Shown in pieces: positions 26,673 through 35,733 of a DNA stretch of 64,000 nt. Source of the stretch: Paenibacillus roseus (GTDB lineage: Bacteria; Bacillota; Bacilli; Paenibacillales; Paenibacillaceae); contig NZ_JAELUP010000065.1 in the NCBI RefSeq assembly GCF_016424485.1, forward strand, positions 209,227 to 273,226, read 5' to 3'. The position numbers and the translations under genes were made by a program. The notes beneath the pieces are model-generated. The model searched no databases. It was not told the origin of the DNA and saw nothing but the letters and a program-made list of their open reading frames with translations. The number at the start of each line of letters is the position of its first letter. Positions within the stretch are counted from its first letter, which is position 1.

Positions 26673-26712
26673 GAAGCCCGTCATTATCCTTGTAACGGAA
26701 ATGACGGGCTTC
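26673..26712 (-). terminator. terminator overlapping the 3' end of the BTAD regulator gene
   Basis: GAAGCCCGTCAT / ATGACGGGCTTC has 12-bp perfect arms. The stop codon of the response regulator lies in the loop. Confidence 0.8.
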
Positions 26713-27844
26713 CAGAAGTTATGCTCTCCAGCAATTGATGGGTTAGCGTCGACGGATTTACCAGCAGCTCCTCCAGCCTGCTTGCCAATCTGTTATAGGT
26801 CAACAGCGCCTGATCATTTTTGCCTCTCAAATGAAAGGCCTTCATAAGCAAGCGATAAGCTTCCTCATCATAGGGGGAATGGCTAATAATCTGCTCCGCC
26901 ATCTCAGCCGCCCTCTGATATTCCCCCGCTTCTATCCAGCGCTCAGTAAGCAGCAAACGCAGCTGTATGGCTGTTTGGTCCAATATTTGAGCCTCCTGCC
27001 CGACCCACAGATAATCCTGCTCCGCCAGCAAGATCCCCTGGTAGAGAGCAAGCACTTCTTCAATATCTTCCGGAGCTGCATACTCCTGCTGTCTGATCCT
27101 GATCAGCCCTGCTTTAAAATTGCTGATATCCAGTCCTATCCTGCTCATGTCCAGAAAATATTTTTCTTCCTCATAGTGCAAAACATTGTCGAAGCCGAGT
27201 TGTTTCATATGCTTTCTAAGAAGGCTGATACAGGTGTGAAGATAAATTTTCGCCTTATTGTAATTTTCATCCGTCCATACATCTTCAATAATCTTGTCCT
27301 TATGTACTTCCCCATGCAATGCAAGGTAGGCCAGAAGCTCTCTTTCCTTCGAGATGCGCCATTTGATTTTCTCTCCCCCTGCGATTCCCATCGACATCTG
27401 TCCTAACAACTGGATTTCCAGTCTCGCTGCCTTCATGTGTTCATCCGCCTGCTGGTTGTTTGCCGATATGGTGTTTTGCAACTCAAGTTCCCGCTTAATT
27501 TTATTTATTGTCTTGGAGAGCCGTTCCATCTCCAGCGGCTTCAAAATATAATCCAGCGCTGATTGCTCAAATGCAGTGATGGCATATTGGTCATAAGCTG
27601 TCAAATAAACAATGCTGACATTGGGGGTTCTACTCTTGATGACCTCAGCCAGCTCAATCCCGTTCATCTCGGGCATCTCAATATCAAGGAACAGCACGTC
27701 CGGGCTTAGCTTCTCCAACTGGTGCAGAGCGTCGAAACTGTTGCCCGATTTTCCGATGACCTGTACCTGACCTGTTTTCTTCAAGAATAACTCCAAAATG
27801 GTTAACGCATGCTCTTCGTCATCGACCATAAATGCTGTAATCAT
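26684..27844 (-). CDS. response regulator with BTAD (SARP-like) output domain
   Basis: A 386-residue response regulator. The receiver domain (1-120) has the acidic pocket VDDE, the phosphorylation site Asp54 (LFLDIEMPEMNG) and Lys of LKPLEME. A winged-helix OmpR/SARP-like DNA-binding domain (about 145-240) and a bacterial transcriptional activator domain with TPR-like helices (about 245-375) follow. It is read after the 7TMR-DISM hybrid kinase, 136 bases downstream, and is its obvious partner. This architecture is common in Paenibacillus but rare in model organisms. Targets are unknown. The stop is embedded in a terminator hairpin. Confidence 0.9.
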   Translation of the reverse strand: MITAFMVDDEEHALTILELFLKKTGQVQVIGKSGNSFDALHQLEKLSPDVLFLDIEMPEMNGIELAEVIKSRTPNVSIVYLTAYDQYAITAFEQSALDYILKPLEMERLSKTINKIKRELELQNTISANNQQADEHMKAARLEIQLLGQMSMGIAGGEKIKWRISKERELLAYLALHGEVHKDKIIEDVWTDENYNKAKIYLHTCISLLRKHMKQLGFDNVLHYEEEKYFLDMSRIGLDISNFKAGLIRIRQQEYAAPEDIEEVLALYQGILLAEQDYLWVGQEAQILDQTAIQLRLLLTERWIEAGEYQRAAEMAEQIISHSPYDEEAYRLLMKAFHLRGKNDQALLTYNRLASRLEELLVNPSTLTHQLLESITSGSPSFPLQG

Positions 27845-27980
27845 TGTTCCTGCCCTCCCTTGCTCACGACGTTACTGATCCGCGAATAAAAAACCCGCCA
27901 TTATTTGATTTTAGCCAAATCGCCCGTTAAGCTTCATTGTATCAAACGACGGTAAACAAACGCTTAACATAGCGGGATCA

Positions 27981-30900
27981 TCAATAAGAAAGCGGAAGCC
28001 AGATCGTAACTTTGGTCCCAATGCCCGGCTCGCTTTCCACAGCCGGTTGTTTGCCGGACAAATAGGAGACACGCCGCATAATATTTTGAAACCCTACTCC
28101 CTGTCCATGGCCCTCCCTGTTCAAAATGGACTGCACCTGCTCAGGCAGCATACCTGCGCCGTCATCCTCGACAATGACTTGCATATATTCATTTTCCTTG
28201 CGAATAATGAGTTTTACTGTACCACCGCTAACTTTCCTGGACACACCGTGGCGGATCGCATTTTCCACAAGCGGTTCAATTGTGAGCGGTATAATCTGGC
28301 AGCCATACAACTGCTCATCCACATCGTACTCAAATTTGATTCTGCTGCCGAACCGTTCTTTTTCAATGTTAATATAAGCTTGAATCAGCTCCATCTCCTT
28401 GCGCAGCGGCACCGTCTCCTCCGTGTTATCCATATGAAAAATAATGCGCAAATACCGGCTGAATATGCCCAAAAGCTCTCCTGCCCTTACGCCGTCCGTA
28501 TAACAAAGAGACATGATTGTGCCGAGCGCATTGTACAGAAAGTGCGGCTTGATCTGGGAACGCAGAAAGGCCATCTCATTGACTGCAGCCTCCTTAACCA
28601 AACGCTTCATCGACAGCAAAGTATGAATTCTTACCCGAATTTCACCCGCATCAAGCGGGCGGGCAATGAAGTCGCTCCCGCCTGCGGCAATTGCCGCTTC
28701 AATGTCGGCCGGCGTGCTGCGCGCCATAATGAACAGAATAGGAAGCTCCACTTGTGTGAAGATTTCCCGAATTTGGCGGCACAGCTCATAACCATTCTCG
28801 CTTGGAAGCATGACATCAAGCAAAATCAGATCAGGCCGATCCAGCCGGGTGACCATTTTATAAGTATCCTTGCCTGTTCCTGTATATTCAACGCGGAAAC
28901 CTTCATTTGTCAGCATTCCGAATAGATACTCCACATTAACAGGGTCAGCGGAAGCAATCAGGATTTTAGGCGATTCCTGCACATCCCGGACGGTATCCGG
29001 GTACTTTTGCTCCCTGGAATCATTAACATGGGTCACCCCGTCGACCGCCGGAACTACATCCGCTGCGGCGGACGGCAGAACAATTGTAATCTGCCCCTTG
29101 TCGTCGTCAATGTCCAATTTGCCTGCCATAAGCGCCACCAATTCGTAGACGATGGACAAGCTGGTCGCAAACGCGCCTTCCTTGTATATGTCTCCTTCCG
29201 CCTCATGACCGCTCCCTTCGGCTGACTGACCCGTCAAAGTAATGGAAATCAGAGTCAGCTCGTCCTGATTGCAGCTCGCAATCATCACTTCGCCATTCTG
29301 AACATGGCGGAGACTGTAGCTTAATGCACTGTACAGCACCTGCATCAGCCGGTTCTCATCAGCGAGCACATATCTCGCGTCGGGCTTTATCCGTTGAATC
29401 AGAAGTGTATTTTTTCCTTTTGCCAAAAATCCGAAGCCCTCAATGACCAACGAAATACAAGTCAGCAAGTCTACCCGCTTGATACTTGTCTCCAGTTGCC
29501 CTTCCTTGATCCTGGCTGCGTCAATAATGTTGCCCACCATATTGGACATCCGAAAGGCCGTATTGCGAATTAATTGCAGCCTTTCCTTGATGCTGCTCTC
29601 CGCTGCCTTGCTCACAGGCACCTTGAGCATGGACTGCGACAAATGAATAATACCGTGTAATGGCGTATTCAACTCATGGGAGGTTAGCAGCAAAAATTCA
29701 TCCTTCATCCGGTCAGCCACTTGAAGCTGCCTCGTGAGCGCCTTCATTGAAGTATAAGTGCCGACATAATGATGGAGCATCATCATACATATTGAGAGGA
29801 CAAACATTAAGACCGTCAGTTGGCTCAGAACCATCGATATTGCATTCCAATTATTCAGAATGGTAATCACACCTGTATATAACAAAAACCAGGCCGCATA
29901 CAAATAAAATTGGAATTGCCGCTTGTTGAGCATGCCATATCGGCCCTTGACGTAGGAAACCAGCAGCACTCCAATAATGATGGCATAAATGAGATTTTGA
30001 AAGAGATAGAAGGCGCCCTGAAGCGAAGAATACATATGAAACGGCAAAATGAAAATTAATGCACAATAAATAGCCAAAACAATTGCTGCAAACAGGAAAA
30101 GCTTGTGGACCCCTCTTTTCCCCATTATCAGCCATGTAATATAAAAATGAAGAGCTGGCGTGGAGTAGACGGCTATGCATTTAATCTTGAAAGCCAGTTC
30201 AAATGAAACATTCGGAAATAACTGCAAAAACAATCTGTCCCCGTTAGTGAGAACGCTGAGGGCAAAGCAAAAGAAAAAGGCTCCAAAAAGCAAAAACAGC
30301 CTGTTCCGCTGAAAACCTACATATAGCCAGGTGTACAGGAGGGCAAAAAACAACAAAATCATAGCGCCCATTAGCTCCAGACCGTTCTGCAGCTTCTTCT
30401 CAATCGCAATCGCATGTCCAAGTCCAAACTGCAGAGAACTATGGATTCCTCCAGCTTTGTAATCGAAATTGGCAACCTGCAGCAGCAGTTCGACTTCGTC
30501 TTCAGCATGGAAAAAAGCCGTATAAGGGACGTTTCTCGGTTCATAGCTTGACCGAGATACACCCGGTGATCCGGATTCTCCCATCAGCTTGCCGTTGATA
30601 TAGAGCCTGTCCGAGAAGCGGACATACTCCTTATACAAACCAAGAAGCTGATCCTTTGGAGCATGGCGAATAAGCAACCTGTATGTCCCGAACCCATAGC
30701 CCTTCATAATTTGGTCATCCCCGGCCCTCACGCCGTTCCAGTTGCCCGGAACTTTGATATACTGACGTCCCTTCAACTTTTCAGGCATCTGCTCTGGAGA
30801 AATCAACTGCTGTGGATAAAACTCCCACTCCCCATCCAGATCAAATACAGCCTGAGCAGCCGGGTCCCAGCCCTGCAGATCAAGCACACCCACCTTGATT

Positions 30901-31007
30901 TCAGGCCCTGTCTGCTTTTGCACTACAGACAGCCATATTCCAATAGCCAGCAGCAGCGTCAGTACAAGTAAACTCAACAGAAACTTATCTTTCAATATGC
31001 GGCCCAA
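27981..31007 (-). CDS. 7TMR-DISM hybrid sensor histidine kinase with two kinase modules
   Basis: A 1008-residue membrane sensor. Order: signal-anchor; jelly-roll sugar-binding-like 7TMR-DISM extracellular domain (about 40-200); seven membrane segments (about 205-415); HisKA with an intact H-box LTSHELNTPL (His444); an ATPase-like domain; a receiver domain with Asp in LILLDVMLPSENG (near 740); and a second, LytS/YesM-type kinase with KPHFLYN, EPLVENAIRHG, VEDDGAGM and GQGVGFQNI. The first ATPase domain lacks the N-box Asn and the DxGxG block and looks inactive. I choose TTG at 31005-31007 because GGAGGG lies nine bases before it, while the upstream ATG has none. Confidence 0.88.
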   Translation of the reverse strand: MGRILKDKFLLSLLVLTLLLAIGIWLSVVQKQTGPEIKVGVLDLQGWDPAAQAVFDLDGEWEFYPQQLISPEQMPEKLKGRQYIKVPGNWNGVRAGDDQIMKGYGFGTYRLLIRHAPKDQLLGLYKEYVRFSDRLYINGKLMGESGSPGVSRSSYEPRNVPYTAFFHAEDEVELLLQVANFDYKAGGIHSSLQFGLGHAIAIEKKLQNGLELMGAMILLFFALLYTWLYVGFQRNRLFLLFGAFFFCFALSVLTNGDRLFLQLFPNVSFELAFKIKCIAVYSTPALHFYITWLIMGKRGVHKLFLFAAIVLAIYCALIFILPFHMYSSLQGAFYLFQNLIYAIIIGVLLVSYVKGRYGMLNKRQFQFYLYAAWFLLYTGVITILNNWNAISMVLSQLTVLMFVLSICMMMLHHYVGTYTSMKALTRQLQVADRMKDEFLLLTSHELNTPLHGIIHLSQSMLKVPVSKAAESSIKERLQLIRNTAFRMSNMVGNIIDAARIKEGQLETSIKRVDLLTCISLVIEGFGFLAKGKNTLLIQRIKPDARYVLADENRLMQVLYSALSYSLRHVQNGEVMIASCNQDELTLISITLTGQSAEGSGHEAEGDIYKEGAFATSLSIVYELVALMAGKLDIDDDKGQITIVLPSAAADVVPAVDGVTHVNDSREQKYPDTVRDVQESPKILIASADPVNVEYLFGMLTNEGFRVEYTGTGKDTYKMVTRLDRPDLILLDVMLPSENGYELCRQIREIFTQVELPILFIMARSTPADIEAAIAAGGSDFIARPLDAGEIRVRIHTLLSMKRLVKEAAVNEMAFLRSQIKPHFLYNALGTIMSLCYTDGVRAGELLGIFSRYLRIIFHMDNTEETVPLRKEMELIQAYINIEKERFGSRIKFEYDVDEQLYGCQIIPLTIEPLVENAIRHGVSRKVSGGTVKLIIRKENEYMQVIVEDDGAGMLPEQVQSILNREGHGQGVGFQNIMRRVSYLSGKQPAVESEPGIGTKVTIWLPLSY

Positions 31008-31109
31008 TGATGCTTTCCCTCCATGCAAGCGATGCGTCTAAATAATGCTTATGTTCTTGTTGTATCACAGTTTGGCGGGAAATGGTTATCAAATTTCGGC
31101 TTCTATATC

Positions 31110-31289
31110 AGTTGAACTACAGAAACGGAAGTGGGTAGCCGGAGTGTGAAAGGATTCTGGAGAAGCGAAGCGTTCGCCTTTGTTCCCGGATTTCCCCAAT
31201 TACGACCATTCATCCAAGAAATCCGGGAACAACCGCGATCGGAAGAACCTTTCACACACAGGCCTTGCCCGACCTTCTTTCGTTCAACT
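31110..31289. repeat. 180-nt nested inverted repeat between kinase and sfp genes
   Basis: Four arm pairs nest around one centre: AGTTGAAC/GTTCAACT (31110, 31282), GAAG-GGG-GCC/GGCC-CCC-CTTC, GTGTGAAAGG/CCTTTCACAC (31144, 31248) and TTGTTCCCGGATTTC/GAAATCCGGGAACAA (31180, 31218). The loop is 23 nt. No reading frame of note is inside. It fills most of the 332-base gap 31008-31339 and could be a folded RNA, a miniature mobile element or an elaborate terminator for sfp. Structure is seen; identity is not known. Confidence 0.7.
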
Positions 31290-31339
31290 TATACATAAGC
31301 TTTTGCTCGTCAAGGACGGCAAAGCCTTACTCTTGATAC

Positions 31340-32047
31340 TCAGTGAATGGATGCATACTCCAATAAGGATTCAGCCTGATAAATGACAGGGGTATCCGGA
31401 GCAGCATCGCCAGCGAAGCAGACCGCGCAGGCATAATCGCCCTCCCAGGGAAGCGTGTGGACGCTGCCTGGGTGGACGCTGCCGTTTTCCAGAATATGAT
31501 ACTGACCTGTGCCGGTACTCTTCTCCTGAAAAGTGAACGTATGAAGCGGAATGTTCAGCCCTGCTCCCCGCATTTTCACATAGGCTTCCTTCATCGTCCA
31601 CAGCCGGTAAAACTCACGCCGCCATGCTTCTCCCTCAAGACGGGAGAGCATGGCGCTCTCCTCCGAAGCAAAGAAACGCTTCGCCACATCCAGTTCTATC
31701 GGGCGAAGCTGTTCAATATCAATGCCGGTCTCCTCCGTATGAAACACAGCGCATACCCAATCCCCGGCATGGCTGAAATTAAAGCGCGGCCCGCCGCCTT
31801 CAAGAGACGGCTTGCCATGCGTCCCCGTACGGAACACGATATCTGCATTCGAAAATGCATATCCGGTGCAAAGCACATGACGGATCAGCAACTCCCCAAG
31901 CAAGGAGCGGTATTTGTCCGCCTGGAAATGAAATCTGGCAATCCGCCGTCTCCGTTCCTCCGATATGAGGCTCATGCCGCGCTCCAGCAGTTCCGGGCCG
32001 ATTCCCCCGGGAACTTTAACGGCATAAACAGCCGGGGAAATTGTCAT
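31340..32047 (-). CDS. Sfp-type 4'-phosphopantetheinyl transferase
   Basis: A 235-residue enzyme that transfers the phosphopantetheine arm of CoA to carrier-protein serines in peptide or polyketide synthases. The family motifs are present: HGKPSL, FNFSHAGDWV, the Mg2+-binding GIDIEQL, and FYRLWTMKEAYVKMRGAG. Length is typical of Sfp. AAGGAG lies about ten bases before the ATG. It lies 17 bases after the stop of a thioesterase remnant, as in NRPS loci, but no synthetase gene is in the window, so its carrier protein must be elsewhere. Confidence 0.93.
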   Translation of the reverse strand: MTISPAVYAVKVPGGIGPELLERGMSLISEERRRRIARFHFQADKYRSLLGELLIRHVLCTGYAFSNADIVFRTGTHGKPSLEGGGPRFNFSHAGDWVCAVFHTEETGIDIEQLRPIELDVAKRFFASEESAMLSRLEGEAWRREFYRLWTMKEAYVKMRGAGLNIPLHTFTFQEKSTGTGQYHILENGSVHPGSVHTLPWEGDYACAVCFAGDAAPDTPVIYQAESLLEYASIH

Positions 32048-32064
32048 CTTTGCTTAACTCCTTC

Positions 32065-32304
32065 CTAAGGTAGCTTTCTAAAAGATTGTGGATAAATATA
32101 AGATTTTTTAAAATAATAGGAAATCAGCTTTAAAATTTCCGCGGACTGCTCCCGGATAAAGAAATGGTCTCCCGCAATTGTATGGGAAGTGAAAAGATCT
32201 GTCGTATAATGGCCCCATCCCGAAAGCTTGTCTTGATTTAACGTGTAGTCATGACTGCCACCTGCATATATTACCACTATCAGACTTGTTCTCCATTTTG
32301 TCAA
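32065..32304 (-). pseudogene. C-terminal remnant of a type II (NRPS-associated) thioesterase
   Basis: A 79-codon open stretch resembles only the C-terminal third of GrsT/SrfAD-type thioesterases: a VVIYAGGSHDYT strand (the position of AFGGxxD), a helix ending in W-YTT-F, then IAGDHFFI holding the catalytic His and the final helix ILKLISYYF. The serine and aspartate halves are missing, and an in-frame TGA lies just upstream. The TTG at its 5' end has no ribosome binding site. I read it as a decayed gene formerly in an operon with sfp. Confidence 0.65.
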
Positions 32305-32396
32305 CTTTTTCCTACTTCAATTCCTGGTCAAACAGTAATGGTTGTCACCGGACAATTACGATCTCAACCCATTGCAAAATATGTCTTAAACCAACA

Positions 32397-32434
32397 AACT
32401 CTCCCGCATTCAACTTGATGAATGCGGGAGAGTT
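32397..32434 (-). terminator. terminator of the nine-gene ABC operon
   Basis: AACTCTCCCGCATTCA / TGAATGCGGGAGAGTT has 16-bp perfect arms and a 6-nt loop. The minus-strand continuation is T-rich. Confidence 0.88.
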
Positions 32435-32465
32435 CTATTGCCTTTTCAGTACTCCATGAAGCTGT

Positions 32466-33827
32466 TTACTTCAATTGATCGCGTACCTCAAGCGTGCGCT
32501 TGTTCCATTTGTCCGTCTCCGGAATCAGCTTGTTGATGTCCGCTCCGTCGAATACAATTTCATTGACGATGTTGTTCCAGTTGTATTCGGACCAGGCCGG
32601 AATTGTGACACCAGGCTGAATAACAGCATTTTCTTTGGCGATTTTGACCGCCTCAATGTTTTTGCCCTGCCACATCGGCGTCTGCTCATAGTAAGCCGTC
32701 AGCTCCGGATCGATAACCGATGCATTCGCACCCTGGTCGATCTTCCACTTCTGGGCTTCCTTGCTGAACTGGAAGCTGATCCACAGGAACGCTTCTTCTT
32801 TATGCTTGGAGCCGCTCAAGAGGGACAGCGGGCCGTAGATGCTGTAACCAGGCTGGCTAACCTTTCCTTTCGGGAACGGCAGAACATCCCACTCGAACTT
32901 GGCGTTTTCTTTCAGGTTCGGCAGCACCCAGTCGCCGCCGATGGCGAATGCGGTTTTACCGTTAATGAATTCGCGCGTCACATCGCCTTGCTCTGCCGCT
33001 TTGGCATTGCTCTGCATCGAACCGTCTTTGGATACAAACTCAGCCAGCCAGCGGATATCGTTCATAACATCCGGCGTGTTCAGCAAGCTTTGCGTCAAAT
33101 CTGCATTCAAGTATTGCAGATTGGCGGCGTGGCCGTCTGCAATGGCCTTCGTGCTCGTCAGACGCATCTGGAACTCCGGCTGGGTCGTGAGACCATACTC
33201 GCCTGCATCCGGGTCGGTCACTTGCTTGGCGACGCTGCGGAAATCATCATACGTCCAGTCGTTGCCCGGCATCTCTACGCCATGCTTATCCAGCAACGTT
33301 TTGTTGACGAGAATCCACATCGGCACATCAACGAACGGAACAGCCAGTTTTTTGTTCTTGTAAGTCATTGTGTCATAGAAGCCGTCCGGCAGCTTGACGG
33401 ATTGGAATGTCGAGTCCTTCTCAATATAAGGAGTCAAGTCTTCCAGCAGTCCGCTCTGATCGAAGCTGATCAGATCCGTATCAATCCATGTCAAGTCGGC
33501 AGGTGTTCCGGCCGCTTCCAATGCTGCGATGATTTCCATAATTGGCTGTGAATTCACCGGAATTTGTTCAATCGTAATCCAAGGATATTTCTCGTTAAAC
33601 TTTTTGTACAGTTCGGTATACGAGTCCGACCAGGAAATGAGCTTGAGTGTGACCGGGTCTTTCTTTTCGTCCGGCGGCGGCTGCTTGTCGCCCTCCTCTG
33701 TCTTCACATTATTGCTCTTGGCAGGGGGATTGTTGGCAGGCGTATTGCCTGAAGAACATGCCGCCAGGAACACAAAGATAAGGCACAGCAGCATAAGCTT
33801 CCAACCGATATTTTGCTTGTTTGTCAT
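32466..33827 (-). CDS. extracellular sugar-binding lipoprotein (ABC importer)
   Basis: A 453-residue family 1 solute-binding protein. The signal sequence ends in the lipobox LAAC (Cys24), followed by a Ser/Thr/Pro linker and a bilobed fold with features such as LISWSDSYTELYKKF, GLLEDLTPY and KTAFAIGGDWVLPN. It should capture a sugar or oligosaccharide outside the cell and hand it to the permease pair encoded just upstream in the same operon. AGGAGGG is ten bases before the ATG. It is the last gene of the nine-gene operon and is followed by a strong terminator. Confidence 0.92.
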   Translation of the reverse strand: MTNKQNIGWKLMLLCLIFVFLAACSSGNTPANNPPAKSNNVKTEEGDKQPPPDEKKDPVTLKLISWSDSYTELYKKFNEKYPWITIEQIPVNSQPIMEIIAALEAAGTPADLTWIDTDLISFDQSGLLEDLTPYIEKDSTFQSVKLPDGFYDTMTYKNKKLAVPFVDVPMWILVNKTLLDKHGVEMPGNDWTYDDFRSVAKQVTDPDAGEYGLTTQPEFQMRLTSTKAIADGHAANLQYLNADLTQSLLNTPDVMNDIRWLAEFVSKDGSMQSNAKAAEQGDVTREFINGKTAFAIGGDWVLPNLKENAKFEWDVLPFPKGKVSQPGYSIYGPLSLLSGSKHKEEAFLWISFQFSKEAQKWKIDQGANASVIDPELTAYYEQTPMWQGKNIEAVKIAKENAVIQPGVTIPAWSEYNWNNIVNEIVFDGADINKLIPETDKWNKRTLEVRDQLK

Positions 33828-33871
33828 TGTTTAAAACCCTCCTAATGAATGTGTATGTGATGGATTTCTCT

Positions 33872-34843
33872 CTACTCCACAATCCCGGTTCTTTCAATAC
33901 CGCTTACGAACCACCGCTGTAAAAACATAAAGATCAGAATCGGCGGGGCAATTATCAGAAAAGCGGCAGCCATCTTCGTGCTCTCTGTCACCGGATTTAT
34001 AATTGTCCGGGTATTGCCAAGAAGCGTCGGATTCAAGACTTCCTCCAGCATATTGAGGCGGATGGACAATGGCGTAAAACCTTTGGCCAGAAACATCGAC
34101 GGCTCATAGTACATGTTCCAGTACCAGATGAAGGAGAACAGAAAGACGACAAGGCAAGCCGAGCGAGCAAGCGGCAGCATAATGCCGAAGAACAGCCGTG
34201 AGGTCGATGCCCCGTCAAGCTTGGCAGCTTCCTCCAGGCTCGGCGGCTGCGATTTGAAGAATTGCATGAAGATTAGAATGAACAGTGCTCCCTTCAGACC
34301 CTGCCCGAATATGGCCGGGATAAGGAAGACGAAAATTGTATTGAGCAGCCCCAGCTTGCTGAAAATGACATACAGCGGAATGATAATAATTTGGGGCGGA
34401 ATCAGAAACGTCAATATAATAAGCGCCATAAATAGTCCTTTGAACGGCAGAGCAAGTCTGGCGAGCGCATAGCCGGTCATGGCGCAGACGAGCACCTGAG
34501 CAATCGAACAGCTAAGGGCAATGATCGCCGTATTGCGCAGAGCCTGCGGATATTGCAGGCCGTTGATCGCTTTGCTCACATTTTCCCAGGTTATCTCGCG
34601 TGGAATCCATTTGACTGTTGGGTCAAGCAGATCGCTAAGCGTCTTGAACATTGTGCTGACCATATAGAGAATCGGTTGCAAATACAGGTAAGCGACAATC
34701 GACAGCAGCAGATAGATCGCCAGCTTGAACAGGAGACCGTCGGATAAGCTGCGCCCCAGGATAAGCATTTTGGCCTTTTGTGTCCGGCGGCCCCACAGGC
34801 CCGCCTTGGCGATACGGCTGATTTTTTCCAGCCTGGCATTCAT
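33872..34843 (-). CDS. carbohydrate ABC permease (MalG-like)
   Basis: A 323-residue inner-membrane subunit with six membrane helices. The ATPase-docking EAA loop is SLEEAAKLDGASTSRLFFGI. About 40 hydrophilic residues precede the first helix, more than in MalG. Its ATG overlaps the stop of the previous permease gene (ATGA), so the pair is translationally coupled. It lies 44 bases upstream of the lipoprotein gene. Confidence 0.92.
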   Translation of the reverse strand: MNARLEKISRIAKAGLWGRRTQKAKMLILGRSLSDGLLFKLAIYLLLSIVAYLYLQPILYMVSTMFKTLSDLLDPTVKWIPREITWENVSKAINGLQYPQALRNTAIIALSCSIAQVLVCAMTGYALARLALPFKGLFMALIILTFLIPPQIIIIPLYVIFSKLGLLNTIFVFLIPAIFGQGLKGALFILIFMQFFKSQPPSLEEAAKLDGASTSRLFFGIMLPLARSACLVVFLFSFIWYWNMYYEPSMFLAKGFTPLSIRLNMLEEVLNPTLLGNTRTIINPVTESTKMAAAFLIIAPPILIFMFLQRWFVSGIERTGIVE

Positions 34844-35733
34844 GAGCGAACCCTCCTTTTATTGAGACTGCGATTGAACAGCCACAATACAATGGCGATA
34901 AGCGCGAAGATGAAGGCAAAGTAGACCCATGCAAGCGCGCTTGCATAACCGTAGCCGGTATCCACCTTGAACATGTTGTCCCGAATATGCTTGAGCACCG
35001 GGTTGAGCGGGAAGGTGAACAGGTCAATAATCGTATACAGCATGTTCAGACTAATAAACGGAATACACGCCGGAAGCGTAATTTTCCAGAAGCTGTCCCA
35101 GGGAGACGCCCCGTCAATGCGAACGGCCTCGTAGATGGTCGGCGATATCGTCTGGAAACCAGCGATAAAAATCAGAATCTGCACGCCGGAGTACCATAAA
35201 ATAAGCACCGCCCGGCCGAGTACCGCCATCACGGTTTCGGAGAATTGCTTGCCTACATATTCCTCAACCATCGGCTGCAAATTGTATTGGTCCAGGAACG
35301 GGATATCTCCCGCCCCTTGCAGAAACAGCTCCGAGAGTACCTGACCGGTTGCGAAGATAACCGGAAGGAAGAACAGCGCCCGATAAATGAAGCGTCCCGG
35401 AAACTTCTGATTGAGCATCAGGGCAATCAGAAGCGCGAAGATGACGATGATCGGCACCATGAGCAGCATTTCCTGAAAGTAGGTAATAAGCTCAATAGGA
35501 AACACGTTATCCTTCAGGAACGCATCGCGGAAGTTGCGCATGCCGATCCATTCGTACTTCAACCCTCCTGCCGCGACCTGCACCTTGTTGAAAGCCATGA
35601 ACAGCGACCAACTGACCGGAATAAGCACAAATGTAGCAAAGCCAATGATCCACGGCAGCATGAACAACAGACCGGTGCCGTACCGTCCCATGATATACAG
35701 GCGCTTGGCGCGCACTCTCTCTTTTGCCTGCAT
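34840..35733 (-). CDS. carbohydrate ABC permease (MalF-like)
   Basis: A 297-residue permease with six membrane helices. The EAA motif is IYEAVRIDGASPWDSFWKI. It pairs with the downstream permease to form the channel of the second importer in the operon. Its start shares a base with the stop of the DUF5696 gene (TAATG), so the importer is translated in register with that gene. Confidence 0.92.
   Translation of the reverse strand: MQAKERVRAKRLYIMGRYGTGLLFMLPWIIGFATFVLIPVSWSLFMAFNKVQVAAGGLKYEWIGMRNFRDAFLKDNVFPIELITYFQEMLLMVPIIVIFALLIALMLNQKFPGRFIYRALFFLPVIFATGQVLSELFLQGAGDIPFLDQYNLQPMVEEYVGKQFSETVMAVLGRAVLILWYSGVQILIFIAGFQTISPTIYEAVRIDGASPWDSFWKITLPACIPFISLNMLYTIIDLFTFPLNPVLKHIRDNMFKVDTGYGYASALAWVYFAFIFALIAIVLWLFNRSLNKRRVRS

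Noticed and set aside
27950..27980. Possible cre site near the end of the hybrid kinase
   Set aside because: ACAAACGCTTAACA matches the consensus at too few fixed positions.
32475..33551. A 358-codon open frame on the plus strand
   Set aside because: It mirrors the sugar-binding lipoprotein gene, whose lipobox and fold are clear.
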